Assembly: GCA_016283575.1 (NCBI GenBank)
Contig: JAEEND010000007.1
Span: 1-64,000, forward strand
Direction: 5' to 3'
Length of the DNA: 64,000 nucleotides
From: Lachnospiraceae bacterium
GTDB lineage: Bacteria; Bacillota; Clostridia; Lachnospirales; Lachnospiraceae
A program made the translations under genes and the position numbers. The notes beneath the pieces were generated by a model. The model was not told where the DNA came from, ran no database searches, and saw only the letters and a list, made by a program, of their open reading frames with translations. Positions within the stretch are counted from its first letter, which is position 1. Each line of letters starts with the position of its first letter. Positions 26,741 through 36,201 of the stretch are shown here, piece after piece.

Positions 26741-27724
26741 ATGAAAAGAAAGCCGGACAGACAGAAGTTAATAATCGCCATTATGGCAGGGATCATGGCC
26801 TTATTTATCTTTGGGGTAATCTCCCTTTTCATTATGGTGCGCTTTAATAACACCAATCCGGTGAAGCGGGATGCCCGGGTTTATGATAAAAAATACGCTT
26901 TTATCTCAAATGATACCGATGACGCATTTGTCCGCGATGTGTATAATGTGGCAAAAGAAAAAGCATCTGAGCATGATGCATATCTTGAATTCATGGGTGA
27001 CCACTTAAGTGGAGACTATGATTCCCACGCCCTTATGGAGATCGCCATTGCTTCCAGATATGATGCGATCTTTGTGGAAGCCGATGATTCAAGAGAAATG
27101 ACTTCTTTAATTAATGAAGCGGAAGCAGAGGGGATTCCGGTAATTACCTATATGAATGACGATTCAAAAAGCAATCGTCAGAGCTATGTGGGCAGCAATT
27201 TCTACGTACTGGGCATGCAGTACGGTCGTGAGCTTAGGAAAATTAAAAAGGATGATACCGTAAATGTACTGGTATTAGTCAAAGAAACACTTCCCGAAAG
27301 CAGTAAAAACAGCTTTTCTTCAAGCCTCATGTCGGAAATCTCCGATGAAAGAACTCAGGGAAACGAATACGATATAGATTTTTACCAGCTGGATACATCC
27401 CAGTCTTTTAATGTTGAAGAAGCGGTGAGAGAGATCGTTCTTTATAAAGAAGGTGATGTGGATGTGGTTCTGTGCCTTGACGAGATCACTACCACCAACT
27501 TCTATCGCGCGCTGGTTGACTACAATAAAGTAGGAAAATTCGAAGTGATCGGGTACTACAATTCAGAGACCATAGTACAGGGGGTTGAAAGAGGAGTATT
27601 GAAGGCAGCCGTTTCGGTGGATGCAACTGAAATGGGTGAAAGCTGCATCAACGCCATCGAGGAATATTTCGAAAGCGGATATGTAAGTGATTATTTTTCT
27701 GTAGGAGTTGAAATCATAAAGTAG
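26741..27724 (+). CDS. Membrane-anchored periplasmic-binding-protein-like sugar sensor
   Basis: A 327-residue protein with one N-terminal membrane helix (about 10-32) and an outside type-I periplasmic binding fold, e.g. SRYDAIFVEADD and AEGIPVITYMNDD. The ATG at 26741 is chosen because the longer frame from 26693 would overlap the preceding gene. It has no lipobox. It precedes a LytS/YesM-type kinase by 6 bp. This arrangement matches the known clostridial XylFII-LytS system, in which a membrane-held binding protein passes the xylose signal to the kinase. The sugar here is not proven. Confidence 0.75.
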   Translation: MKRKPDRQKLIIAIMAGIMALFIFGVISLFIMVRFNNTNPVKRDARVYDKKYAFISNDTDDAFVRDVYNVAKEKASEHDAYLEFMGDHLSGDYDSHALMEIAIASRYDAIFVEADDSREMTSLINEAEAEGIPVITYMNDDSKSNRQSYVGSNFYVLGMQYGRELRKIKKDDTVNVLVLVKETLPESSKNSFSSSLMSEISDERTQGNEYDIDFYQLDTSQSFNVEEAVREIVLYKEGDVDVVLCLDEITTTNFYRALVDYNKVGKFEVIGYYNSETIVQGVERGVLKAAVSVDATEMGESCINAIEEYFESGYVSDYFSVGVEIIK

Positions 27725-27730
27725 GTCACC

Positions 27731-29230
27731 ATGAAGAAAATGCGTACTTTTTTTTCCAACTTAATACACAGAATGTCCATAAGAAGGCAGCTTCTTGTTT
27801 CTTTTATCATTACTGCCCTCGTTATTTTCGTTGCCAATTTTGTAATCTTTATTGAGATCGACCGTCAGCTTTCATCCGTTGATGATGTATATGCAGGCAA
27901 TGAGCAGAATAATGAGCTCCTGGAACTTATAGAAGCCGTACAGAATTCCATGACGGGTTATCTTCAGGTAAAATCAACGGATATTATGGAAGACTACTAT
28001 CGTTCCGTTTATGCCCTTTCCGAGAAGCTTGATACAATGGAAACGCCGATCTCCGAGTCGGTAGCTCCCGCCGCAAGGGACGATGTGAAGAATATGGCTT
28101 ATGTATATTTAAGCCGTGCCGATGAGACAATACAGGGGAAGCGGGGACGAGACGTGGAAAAGTATTCCGGAAGCTACGCTCAGGCTACGGAATTATATAC
28201 ATACATGCGGGATGCCATCACATCTCTCAATGCAGAACAGTTTAAACAGAATACCAGGGAATATTCGGAGCTTCGTGCCTCCATGAAACTCCTGGAAACC
28301 GCAAGCTTTATCATATTGGCGCTGGTATTCTTTATCGGGGTATTTTTAACCATTATCTTAACGGACCGGATCACAAGCCCCATTACAGACCTGTCCAAGA
28401 AAGCTGAGATCATATCGACCGGTAACTTCAGAGTTGAAATACCGGTAAGTCCATGGAATGATGAAGTAAGCGTCTTGTCAAATGCCTTTTCAGGCATGCT
28501 TATAAGCATACGAGACTACATGGAGCAGCAAAAGAAAAGCCTTGAAACGGAACGAGATCTCCGTGAACGCGAGCTTACCATGGAAGCTGAAATAAAAGAA
28601 GCCCAGCTTAAGTATTTCCAGGCGCAGATCAATCCGCACTTTCTTTTTAATACATTAAATGCCGGAATGCAGTTAGCCATGCTTGAAAGCGCTCCGAGAA
28701 CCGGTGAGTTCTTAAAGAATGTGTCGGAATTCTTCAGATACAATATAAGCTCCGATAAGGGTGAATCCACCATCGGCGAAGAAGTAAAGCTTATTGATTA
28801 CTACATAGAAATACTGAAAGCCCGCTTTGGAGATGAGCTTGATCTCATAAAAGATGTGGATGAAAACTTAAGTAATGTCAAGCTTCCCAAGATGATAATC
28901 CAGCCCATAGTTGAGAACTGTGTCAATCACGGTATCAGGGGAATCGACCGGAAGGGATTTATCTATCTCACCATCTATGAACAGAAGGGCGAGGTCCTTA
29001 TAAGCATCGCCGATAACGGTATAGGTATGGAAAAAGAAACCATAGATGCGATCTTAAACGGTACCATAAAGCCTGATGAAAACAATAAGGATTCCAACGG
29101 AGTCGGCGTGAGAAGTGTTATTAACAGACTGGAACTTTTCTATAATAAGAAAGATATCGTGGAAATCATAAGTAATGGTAAGGATGAAGGAACGGAGGTA
29201 ATAATTCATGTACAAAATAATGCTGGCTGA
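27731..29230 (+). CDS. Sensor histidine kinase, LytS/YesM type
   Basis: A 499-residue kinase: membrane helices at about 20-42 and 190-212 bracket an outside domain. Then come HAMP (about 213-265), a helical linker, the His_kinase motif QAQINPHFLFNTLNAG (phospho-His near 304), and an HATPase domain with IVENCVNHGI and IADNGIGM. It probably receives the ligand signal through the binding protein encoded just upstream and phosphorylates the regulator encoded downstream, whose start it overlaps by 23 bp. Confidence 0.92.
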   Translation: MKKMRTFFSNLIHRMSIRRQLLVSFIITALVIFVANFVIFIEIDRQLSSVDDVYAGNEQNNELLELIEAVQNSMTGYLQVKSTDIMEDYYRSVYALSEKLDTMETPISESVAPAARDDVKNMAYVYLSRADETIQGKRGRDVEKYSGSYAQATELYTYMRDAITSLNAEQFKQNTREYSELRASMKLLETASFIILALVFFIGVFLTIILTDRITSPITDLSKKAEIISTGNFRVEIPVSPWNDEVSVLSNAFSGMLISIRDYMEQQKKSLETERDLRERELTMEAEIKEAQLKYFQAQINPHFLFNTLNAGMQLAMLESAPRTGEFLKNVSEFFRYNISSDKGESTIGEEVKLIDYYIEILKARFGDELDLIKDVDENLSNVKLPKMIIQPIVENCVNHGIRGIDRKGFIYLTIYEQKGEVLISIADNGIGMEKETIDAILNGTIKPDENNKDSNGVGVRSVINRLELFYNKKDIVEIISNGKDEGTEVIIHVQNNAG

Positions 29231-30803
29231 TGATGAAAGCATTGTTATAGAAGCATTGAAATTTATCATAGAAAAAACCTTCGGTGAGCAGTGCGAAGTT
29301 CAGTTCGCAAAGACCGGCAGAAGCGTAGTCGAGCTGGCAGCGGATTTCAGGCCAGACATAGCATTTATGGATATTCAGATGCCGGGAATCAACGGTATCG
29401 AAGCAATGAGGGAAATACAGAGCTTCAATCCTTCCATTATATTCGTGGTAATGAGCGCTTATGATAAATTCGATTATGCAAAGCAGGCCATAGACTTAGG
29501 GGTTTTAGAGTATTTAACCAAGCCGGTTGAGCGCGAAATCATTGAGAAGACATTAAAGAAAGCCATGAATCTCATTGATTCAAGGCGCGAAAAAAGAAGC
29601 AACGATCTTAAGATAAAAGAAAAGCTTGAGATAGTTGTCCCCTTTATTGAAAACGGCCTTATCTATTCCCTTCTTTTTGGCGAAAACGATGCATTGACCG
29701 TTAAGAAGTACAGGGACTTGCTTTCCGTTCCCGAAGAATATGCTTATGTACTGGTGGTGGAGGCCGGTGAACATGACGGAAAGCGGGTATCCAACGAAGT
29801 CGGGAGCGGCGTGCGCCTTGACGACAGATACGATGCCATAAAAGAAGGTCTCAAATCCTGCATGCACTGCATCGTGGGTCCCATTATGGGAAACAGAATA
29901 ATCGTGCTTGCGCCTTACAAAGAAAGTGAGATGCCCTTCGGGGAAAGAAGTGTATTAACGGATAAATTCAGAAATAAACTTCATCAGCTTGAGTCTGAGT
30001 TCGATCTTGCTCTTCATGTGGGAATAGGGCGAATCAAGAACTGGAAGCAGATAGGAGAATCCTACAGAGAAGCTCTTCAGGCTTTGAAGATCGATGTGGG
30101 TGTGGTATCGAATGCCGATGACTTAGAACTCGGCCCCAGATGGGAAAGTGACTATCCAATCGATCTTGAACGCATGATATTTGAAAGCGTGGAAGGCGGA
30201 CTGGTATCTGAAACCGCAGGGGAAACCAAGGCATTCTGGCATTGGATGATGGAGAATCATAAGGGAGATGATAACGGTGTCCGCATAAAGGTCATCGATT
30301 TTGTGCTGAGAGCAGAATACATAGCTTATCAAAAAGGTATGGCCACCTACAAGTTCGACTCTCGTCCCGGATATATAAAGAAACTGTCCGAAAGCGATTA
30401 CGGTGAGCTGGAAGACTGGTTCGTGGAGCGCATGAGCGAATGTGCAAGGCGCGTAAATCAGATAAAAGAAGAAAGCTTAAAGTCCCCCATCATGAAGGCG
30501 GTTGACTATATAAAGAACCACTTTGACAGAGACCTGTCCCTTGACGAAGTGGCAAGAGTGGTAGATGTTACACCCTATTATTTCAGTAAGATTTTTAAAG
30601 CAGAAGAAGGCGTTAATTTTATTGATTATCTCACCACTCTCCGTGTCGATGAAGCTAAAAGGCTGCTTATGTCCGATGAATGCGCGGTAAAAGAAATAAG
30701 CCAGCGTGTCGGATATCAGGACCCTAACTATTTCAGCCGCATATTTAAAAAGACTACGGGATTTACTCCTACTGAATATAAGGAGAAATACAATGAAAAA
30801 TAA
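29208..30803 (+). CDS. YesN-type response regulator with AraC DNA-binding domain
   Basis: A 531-residue regulator. The N-terminal receiver has acidic residues in LADDES, phospho-Asp in FMDIQMPG near residue 55, and Lys in TKPVER. A long middle region of about 270 residues follows. The C-terminal AraC-type double helix-turn-helix spans about 425-530 (LDEVARVVDVTPYYFSKIF and ISQRVGYQDPNYFSRIFKK). It is expected to activate the sugar transporter operon at 32040-36078 and perhaps its own operon. The start lies in the kinase 3' end behind GGAGG. The last 11 bp overlap the next gene. Confidence 0.92.
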   Translation: MYKIMLADDESIVIEALKFIIEKTFGEQCEVQFAKTGRSVVELAADFRPDIAFMDIQMPGINGIEAMREIQSFNPSIIFVVMSAYDKFDYAKQAIDLGVLEYLTKPVEREIIEKTLKKAMNLIDSRREKRSNDLKIKEKLEIVVPFIENGLIYSLLFGENDALTVKKYRDLLSVPEEYAYVLVVEAGEHDGKRVSNEVGSGVRLDDRYDAIKEGLKSCMHCIVGPIMGNRIIVLAPYKESEMPFGERSVLTDKFRNKLHQLESEFDLALHVGIGRIKNWKQIGESYREALQALKIDVGVVSNADDLELGPRWESDYPIDLERMIFESVEGGLVSETAGETKAFWHWMMENHKGDDNGVRIKVIDFVLRAEYIAYQKGMATYKFDSRPGYIKKLSESDYGELEDWFVERMSECARRVNQIKEESLKSPIMKAVDYIKNHFDRDLSLDEVARVVDVTPYYFSKIFKAEEGVNFIDYLTTLRVDEAKRLLMSDECAVKEISQRVGYQDPNYFSRIFKKTTGFTPTEYKEKYNEK

Positions 30804-31821
30804 AATATTGTCTCTTAGCCTTATATTGATCCTTCTTTTTACGACGGGATGCAAGACGGGGATACAGGCGGAGGTTGCGCCTTCCGGAGAAGATGACACC
30901 ATCAAAATCGGATTCTCCATTGATTCACTTGTGGTGGAACGCTGGGAAAGAGACAGGGACGTTTTTGTCACCAAGGCAAAAGAACTTGGTGCGGAAGTAA
31001 ACATACAGAACGCAAGCGGAGATGTGTCCACTCAGGAAAAACAGTTACGCTACTTAATAAATAAGGGCGTGGACGTTCTTTTGATAGTGGCTGCCGATTC
31101 AAGCGCTTTTTATGACGAAGTGGAAGAAGCCCACAGAAAAGGCATTAAGGTGATCGCCTATGACCGACTGCTGGTAAATTCCAATGCCGACCTATATATT
31201 TCTTTTGACAATGCGATGGTAGGAACCCTTATGGCCCGGTCTCTCACTGACAGGGTGCTTGTGGGGGATAACATCATGATGGTAAACGGCCCTACCACCG
31301 ATAATAACGTGGCTCTTGTCAGTGAAGGCTTCAAAAGAGTAGCTTATGACGAACGCTGGAACATCACGGATGTGACCTATATCGACGGCTGGAAGCAGGA
31401 ACTTGCCTATGATTATATCAATGAAAACATTGATGCAGTTAAGAATGTAAGCGCAATAATGTGCGGTAATGATGCGATTGCCGGGCAGGTTATAAAAGCT
31501 CTTTCCGAAAACAGGATCGCCGGAGATATCCCGGTTGTGGGGCAGGATGCGGATCTCGATGCCTGCCAGAGAATAGTGGAAGGTTCGCAGTTCATGACAG
31601 TATATAAGCCGATCGATATTCTTGCGGAGACTGCGGCGGAATACTCCGTGAAGCTTGCAAAAGAAGGCCTTTCCGAAGAACTTGAAACCATCAATGACGG
31701 AAAATATAATGTTCCCTGCCTTTATATCATGCCTTACGCCGTGACCAAAGAAAACATTGATGAAATGATAATTGAAAGCGGCTTCCACATGAGAAATGAA
31801 GTCTATCTGAACGTAAAATAA
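30793..31821 (+). CDS. XylF-like sugar-binding lipoprotein (orphan)
   Basis: A 342-residue lipoprotein (lipobox LLFTTGC) closely patterned on E. coli XylF. Matching stretches include ERWERDRDVFV, NKGVDVLLIVA, GIKVIAYDRLL, ADLYISFDNAMVG and SQFMTVYKPIDILAETAAE. It likely binds xylose or a similar monosaccharide outside the membrane. It sits in the sensory operon with no transporter genes of its own. It may feed the MmsAB channel downstream or act in sensing; both are inference. The ATG at 30793 follows AAGGAG and overlaps the regulator stop. Confidence 0.85.
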   Translation: MKNKILSLSLILILLFTTGCKTGIQAEVAPSGEDDTIKIGFSIDSLVVERWERDRDVFVTKAKELGAEVNIQNASGDVSTQEKQLRYLINKGVDVLLIVAADSSAFYDEVEEAHRKGIKVIAYDRLLVNSNADLYISFDNAMVGTLMARSLTDRVLVGDNIMMVNGPTTDNNVALVSEGFKRVAYDERWNITDVTYIDGWKQELAYDYINENIDAVKNVSAIMCGNDAIAGQVIKALSENRIAGDIPVVGQDADLDACQRIVEGSQFMTVYKPIDILAETAAEYSVKLAKEGLSEELETINDGKYNVPCLYIMPYAVTKENIDEMIIESGFHMRNEVYLNVK

Positions 31822-31839
31822 AGAAACATGCATATATTC

Positions 31840-31896
31840 ATAGCATTATTTTGTGCAGTAGTGAAAACATCCTGTCAAAATAGTGCTATTTTTTTA
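31840..31896 (+). terminator. Intrinsic terminator ending the sensory operon
   Basis: ATAGCATTATTTTG (31840-31853) pairs at 13 of 14 positions with CAAAATAGTGCTAT (31876-31889) and runs into a T tract. It separates the sensory operon from the transporter operon, which must therefore have its own promoter. Confidence 0.8.
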
Positions 31897-31963
31897 CATT
31901 CTGTTAACAAACTGTTAAAAAAGTCCATGCGATAACGGAAATTTACTATTTTTTTAGAGTGTC

Positions 31964-31994
31964 GTGACCTTTATCATTATAAGCGTAGGGTCAC
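31964..31994 (+). promoter_or_regulatory. Dyad and candidate promoter region of chvE-mmsAB
   Basis: GTGACC (31964-31969) and GGTCAC (31989-31994) form an inverted repeat around an AT-rich stretch with a possible -10 (ATTATAA). There is no good -35 at the right distance, as expected for a promoter that needs an activator such as the YesN-type regulator. Exact binding sites are not resolved. Confidence 0.4.
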
Positions 31995-32039
31995 AAAAAA
32001 TTGTGGCAAAAAAACTAATTAATATATGGAGGTTAAAGT

Positions 32040-33167
32040 ATGAAAAAGTTAGTTAGTCTTTTCCTTGCACTTACACTTTCCGTTGCTACATTAGCAGGAT
32101 GTTCAGGTGCAAACAACGCTAAGCCCGCAGACGGCGGCAAGTCCGGTGGTACTCAGGTTGGTATCGTTCTTCCTACCAAGGATGAACCCAGATGGTTACA
32201 GGACCAGAAACAGTTTGAAAATCTTCTTTCAGACGCAGGATTCACAAGTGAAGTATTATTCAGCCAGGGTTCTTCAGCAACTGAAAAAACCAATGTTGAA
32301 TCTCTTATCGCTTCCGGTATCAAAGTACTTATTATCTGCGCACAGGATGCTTCCGCAGCAGGTGCAGCAGTAGACGCAGCTAAAGAAGCAGGCGTAACAG
32401 TTATTTGTTATGACCGTCTTATCACAGGTACAGCATCTGTTGACTACTATGTAACATTCGATTCAGTTGCAGTTGGTAGAGCACAGGGTCAGTACTTGAT
32501 CGACAACAAGCCCGCAGGTTCAGGTATTCCTCTTTACCTTTATGCAGGTGCTGCAACAGATAACAATGCATTCTTATTCTTCCAGGGTGCTTGGGAAGTT
32601 CTTCAGCCCTACGTAGCTGACGGTACATTCGTAATCGCTAACTCTTCTGAAGCAGTAGCATTACAGGATAAGAAAGAACTTTCTTATGATGAAGAAGCTA
32701 AGATCATCGGTCAGGTTACAACTGATTGGGATTTCAACGTTGCTAAGTCTAAAGCAGAAGCTCACCTTACAGCAGCTGATGCATCCGCAAAGGGTGATGT
32801 TTTAATCCTTGCTCCCAACGATGGTACTGCAAGAGCTATCGCAGACGCTTTCACAGCTGACGCTGATATCTCCAGCTATGTTGTAACAGGTCAGGATGCT
32901 GAACTTGCATCTATCAAGTACATCCAGGATGGAAAGCAGAGCATGACAGTATTCAAGAACACCAGCACACTTGCAGCTGACTCCGTAGAAATGGCTAAGT
33001 CAATTCTCGGTGGCTCCAAGCCCGCTACAGATACTACTTACAACAACGGTAGTGTTGAAGTTCCCGCTAAGCAGACTGATGTAACAGTTGTTACACAGGG
33101 TAACTACAAGGACGTTCTTGTTAACTCCGGTTACTATACACAGGATCAGATTGACGCAGGAGAATAA
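32040..33167 (+). CDS. chvE: ChvE-like multiple-monosaccharide-binding lipoprotein
   Basis: A 375-residue lipoprotein (lipobox ATLAGC, then a Gly/Lys-rich linker) of the ChvE family. It has GIVLPTKDEPRW, GVTVICYDRLITG, YYVTFDSVAVG, TDNNAFLFFQGAW and VTGQDAE, and a VLVNSGYYTQDQI tail very like ChvE. It captures monosaccharides (in relatives: arabinose, galactose, glucose, xylose) for the MmsAB transporter. Codon choice is strongly biased and unlike its neighbours, with uniform GCA/GCT and ACA, suggesting very high expression. Strong GGAGG site. A large hairpin separates it from mmsA. Confidence 0.92.
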   Translation: MKKLVSLFLALTLSVATLAGCSGANNAKPADGGKSGGTQVGIVLPTKDEPRWLQDQKQFENLLSDAGFTSEVLFSQGSSATEKTNVESLIASGIKVLIICAQDASAAGAAVDAAKEAGVTVICYDRLITGTASVDYYVTFDSVAVGRAQGQYLIDNKPAGSGIPLYLYAGAATDNNAFLFFQGAWEVLQPYVADGTFVIANSSEAVALQDKKELSYDEEAKIIGQVTTDWDFNVAKSKAEAHLTAADASAKGDVLILAPNDGTARAIADAFTADADISSYVVTGQDAELASIKYIQDGKQSMTVFKNTSTLAADSVEMAKSILGGSKPATDTTYNNGSVEVPAKQTDVTVVTQGNYKDVLVNSGYYTQDQIDAGE

Positions 33168-33212
33168 TAACTCTTAAAACTTCAAGCCTGATGGCTAATA
33201 AGTAAGTTTACA

Positions 33213-33258
33213 ATGGGCCGCGCGCTATTTACCAAATTGGCAGATAACCGCGGCCCAT
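33213..33258 (+). promoter_or_regulatory. Intercistronic hairpin between chvE and mmsA
   Basis: A perfect 10-bp G+C-rich stem (ATGGGCCGCG at 33213-33222 with CGCGGCCCAT at 33249-33258) closes a 26-base loop that can pair further (CCAA/TTGG). There is no T tract, so it is more likely an mRNA-stabilising or partial-termination element favouring chvE expression than a full terminator. Confidence 0.65.
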
Positions 33259-33319
33259 AATAAAGAGAGAGTCGGAATGAGTCCTTTGGGGCTTGTTCAT
33301 GTGAAAGGATTTAGGTCAT

Positions 33320-34858
33320 ATGAGTGACTTCATTTTGGAAATGAAAAACATAACCAAGACCTTCCCCGGTGTAAGAGCGCTTGATAATGTAAATTTCAGC
33401 GTTAAACGTGGGGAGATTCACTGTCTGGTTGGCGAAAACGGCGCCGGGAAATCCACTCTTATGAAGGTTCTTTCCGGTGTGTACGGATACGGCACCTATG
33501 AAGGCGATATTGTATACAACGGCGAGGTCCAGCACTTCAAGGGTATCGCGGACAGCGAAGCAAAAGGAATTGGCATAATTTATCAGGAACTTGCACTTAT
33601 CCCTGAACTCAGCGTTTATGAGAATATTTTCTTTGGACATGAAATAGTAAAGGGAAAAGTAATAGACTGGAATGAAACTATTAAAAGAGCTTCCGAAGTT
33701 CTTAAGAAGGTAAGACTCGATGTTGACCCTTCCACCAAGGTAAAGAATTTCGGTGTCGGAACTCAGCAGCTTATCGAGATTGCTAAGGCTTTGAGTAAAG
33801 ACGTAAAGCTCCTGATTTTGGATGAACCCACTGCCTCATTAAATGAGGACGATAGTGAAAACCTTCTGAAACTTATAAAAGAACTTAAGAATCAGGGTGT
33901 TACCTGTATCATGATTTCTCATAAATTGCGTGAAGTAATAGAAATCGCCGATACGCTTACAGTACTGAGAGACGGTGCAACAATCTGCTCTCTTGATGCT
34001 ACCAAGGATAAAATTACCGAGGCAGAGATCATCAAGCACATGGTAGGACGTGAGATCAACAACATCTACCCTGTGAGACAGGAAAAGAAAATCGGAGACG
34101 TTGTCTTTGAGGTTAAGGATTGGACAGTTGAAGATCCTAAGAAGGGAAGAGAGATCCTTCACCATGTTGATTTAAAAGTTCGTAAGGGTGAAATCGTAGG
34201 CCTTCAGGGTCTTATGGGTGCCGGAAGAACCGAGTTTGCATTAAGCGTATTCGGCAATACTCCCGGATATAAGATCACATCCGGTGAAGTATTTATGGAT
34301 GGTAAACAAGTAAGACCCAAGTCCCCCAGACAGGCAATCAACGAAGGCATCGCTTATGTAAGCGAAGACCGAAAGGGCAATGGTTTGATCCTTATTCAGG
34401 ATATAAAATACAACAACACTATTGCCAATCTGGATGCACTTATTGATAAAGTTGTTATCAACGAAAATGAAGAGATCAATGTAGGTAACTACTACAAAGA
34501 TTCCATCAATATCAAGGCTCCCAGCATTGAACAGAAGGTTGGAAACTTAAGTGGTGGTAATCAGCAAAAGGTTCAGTTAGCCAAGTGGATGTTTGTACAT
34601 CCCAAGGTTCTTATCCTGGACGAACCTACAAGAGGTATAGACGTAGGTGCAAAGTATGAAATTTACACACTAATGAACAGACTTGTTGAAGAAGGTATGA
34701 GTATTATCATGATATCCTCAGAACTTCCGGAAGTACTGGGAATGAGTGACAGATTATATGTAATGTCGGAAGGCACCATTACAGGCGAGCTTACAAGAGA
34801 AGAAGCTACCGAAGAAAAAGTAATGGCTCTGGCAATTAAAGGTACAAAGGAAAGGTAG
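33320..34858 (+). CDS. mmsA: Monosaccharide ABC transporter, double ATPase MmsA
   Basis: A 512-residue protein with two fused ABC ATPase domains, as in sugar importers of the CUT2 class. First domain (about 1-245): Walker A GENGAGKST, a variant signature FGVGTQQLIEIAKAL, Walker B LLILDEPTASL. Second domain (about 255-512): degenerate Walker A GLMGAGRTE, canonical signature LSGGNQQKVQLAKW and DEPTRGIDVG. An unequal pair of sites is normal for this class. It lies between the binding protein and permease genes. Confidence 0.95.
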   Translation: MSDFILEMKNITKTFPGVRALDNVNFSVKRGEIHCLVGENGAGKSTLMKVLSGVYGYGTYEGDIVYNGEVQHFKGIADSEAKGIGIIYQELALIPELSVYENIFFGHEIVKGKVIDWNETIKRASEVLKKVRLDVDPSTKVKNFGVGTQQLIEIAKALSKDVKLLILDEPTASLNEDDSENLLKLIKELKNQGVTCIMISHKLREVIEIADTLTVLRDGATICSLDATKDKITEAEIIKHMVGREINNIYPVRQEKKIGDVVFEVKDWTVEDPKKGREILHHVDLKVRKGEIVGLQGLMGAGRTEFALSVFGNTPGYKITSGEVFMDGKQVRPKSPRQAINEGIAYVSEDRKGNGLILIQDIKYNNTIANLDALIDKVVINENEEINVGNYYKDSINIKAPSIEQKVGNLSGGNQQKVQLAKWMFVHPKVLILDEPTRGIDVGAKYEIYTLMNRLVEEGMSIIMISSELPEVLGMSDRLYVMSEGTITGELTREEATEEKVMALAIKGTKER

Positions 34859-34866
34859 GAACAATT

Positions 34867-36078
34867 ATGGCTGAGATTAATGAAACCGCTGTAGAAGAGA
34901 AAGTTGGTCTCGGTAAAGAGTTATTGACTCTTGCCAAAAAGAATCTCCGTGATTACATGATGTACATCGTACTGATTGTTATCATTGCATTTTTCACATC
35001 CAGAACGGATGGTAAATTTATTACAGCATTAAATATTTCCAATTTATTTAACCAGGCTGCATATGTAGCGGTGCTTGCGATCGGTATGACACTTATACTT
35101 ATCTTAAGACAGATCGATCTGTCGGTAGGATATGTAGCAGGTTTTTCGGGAGCTATTGCAGCAATCTTACTTGAAAAAGTAGGTTTACCGGTAGGACTTG
35201 TAATCCCTCTGGTACTTATTGTAGGACTTCTGATCGGTTTATACCAGGGTGTATTAGTTACAAGAGTGGGAGTTCCCGCATTCGTAGCAACACTTGCAGG
35301 AATGTTTATTTTCAGAGGATTACTTGGCGTTACCACATCTAAGCTTGGCGGTACCATCGTAATCAAAGATGAAATCTTCATCGCCTTAAACAATGGATTT
35401 ATTCCTGATTTTGGCGGCGCCCACAACGTGCACATTGTTACCATGATAATCGGTATCATTGGTGCATGCATGGTAGTTTACTCACAGATTAAGGCAAGAA
35501 GAAACAAGGAAAAATATAACTTTAAAGTTGTATCCCTTCCTATCTTCATTACCATGCTGATCCTTATATCCGCAGTTATCATGATCATTGTGACAGTACT
35601 TGCAAGATGGAAAGGTATTCCCTGGTCTGCGGTTATTGTCGGTGTGATCCTTCTTGCATACAACTTTATGCTTAACAAGACAAAGCTTGGTCGATATATC
35701 TACGGTATCGGTGGTAACGATCAGGCAGCAGAACTTTCCGGTGTTAACGTTAAAAATGTTATCCTCTTTGCATTCTGTTCAATGGGAACACTTGCAGCAC
35801 TTGCCGGAATGCTTTATTCATCCAGACTTTCTTCTGCAACACCCAGTGCCGGTGCAGCATTTGAAATGGATGCGATCGCATCCTCATATATCGGCGGCGT
35901 AGCCGTAAGCGGTGGCGTAGGTAAAGTAACAAATACCATTATCGGTACACTTGTAATCGTATCTCTTACAAACGGCATGAACCTTATGGGTGTTGACACC
36001 TTCATGCAGTACGTTGTAAAGGGCATAATCTTCATCCTTGCAGTTGCATTCGATGTAAGAACAAGAAGAAACGGTTAA
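34867..36078 (+). CDS. mmsB: Monosaccharide ABC transporter permease MmsB
   Basis: A 403-residue CUT2-class permease with about 10-12 hydrophobic helices. It has the conserved GMTLILILRQIDLSVGYVAGFSG segment near residue 80 and a C-terminal GRYIYGIGGNDQAAELSGVNV loop that contacts the ATPase. It then has AFEMDAIASSYIGGVAVSGGVG. A longer spacer with lysines between helices (about 205-225) fits the MmsB/XylH branch. It follows mmsA after 8 bp and is closed by the terminator at 36136. Confidence 0.94.
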   Translation: MAEINETAVEEKVGLGKELLTLAKKNLRDYMMYIVLIVIIAFFTSRTDGKFITALNISNLFNQAAYVAVLAIGMTLILILRQIDLSVGYVAGFSGAIAAILLEKVGLPVGLVIPLVLIVGLLIGLYQGVLVTRVGVPAFVATLAGMFIFRGLLGVTTSKLGGTIVIKDEIFIALNNGFIPDFGGAHNVHIVTMIIGIIGACMVVYSQIKARRNKEKYNFKVVSLPIFITMLILISAVIMIIVTVLARWKGIPWSAVIVGVILLAYNFMLNKTKLGRYIYGIGGNDQAAELSGVNVKNVILFAFCSMGTLAALAGMLYSSRLSSATPSAGAAFEMDAIASSYIGGVAVSGGVGKVTNTIIGTLVIVSLTNGMNLMGVDTFMQYVVKGIIFILAVAFDVRTRRNG

Positions 36079-36135
36079 TCCGTATTCAATTTTAGTTAAT
36101 AATTCTATAGAAAGGATTATTATAAATTAGGGCTC

Positions 36136-36165
36136 GGGGCAGTGAATTCTCACTGCCCCAAATTT
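36136..36165 (+). terminator. Intrinsic terminator of chvE-mmsA-mmsB
   Basis: A perfect 10-bp stem (GGGGCAGTGA at 36136-36145 with TCACTGCCCC at 36150-36159) closes an ATTC loop. It is followed by AAATTTT, a weaker tail than usual. Confidence 0.8.
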
Positions 36166-36201
36166 TCGTCTGGGAATATTGCAATTGAAAGATTTAAATG
36201 C

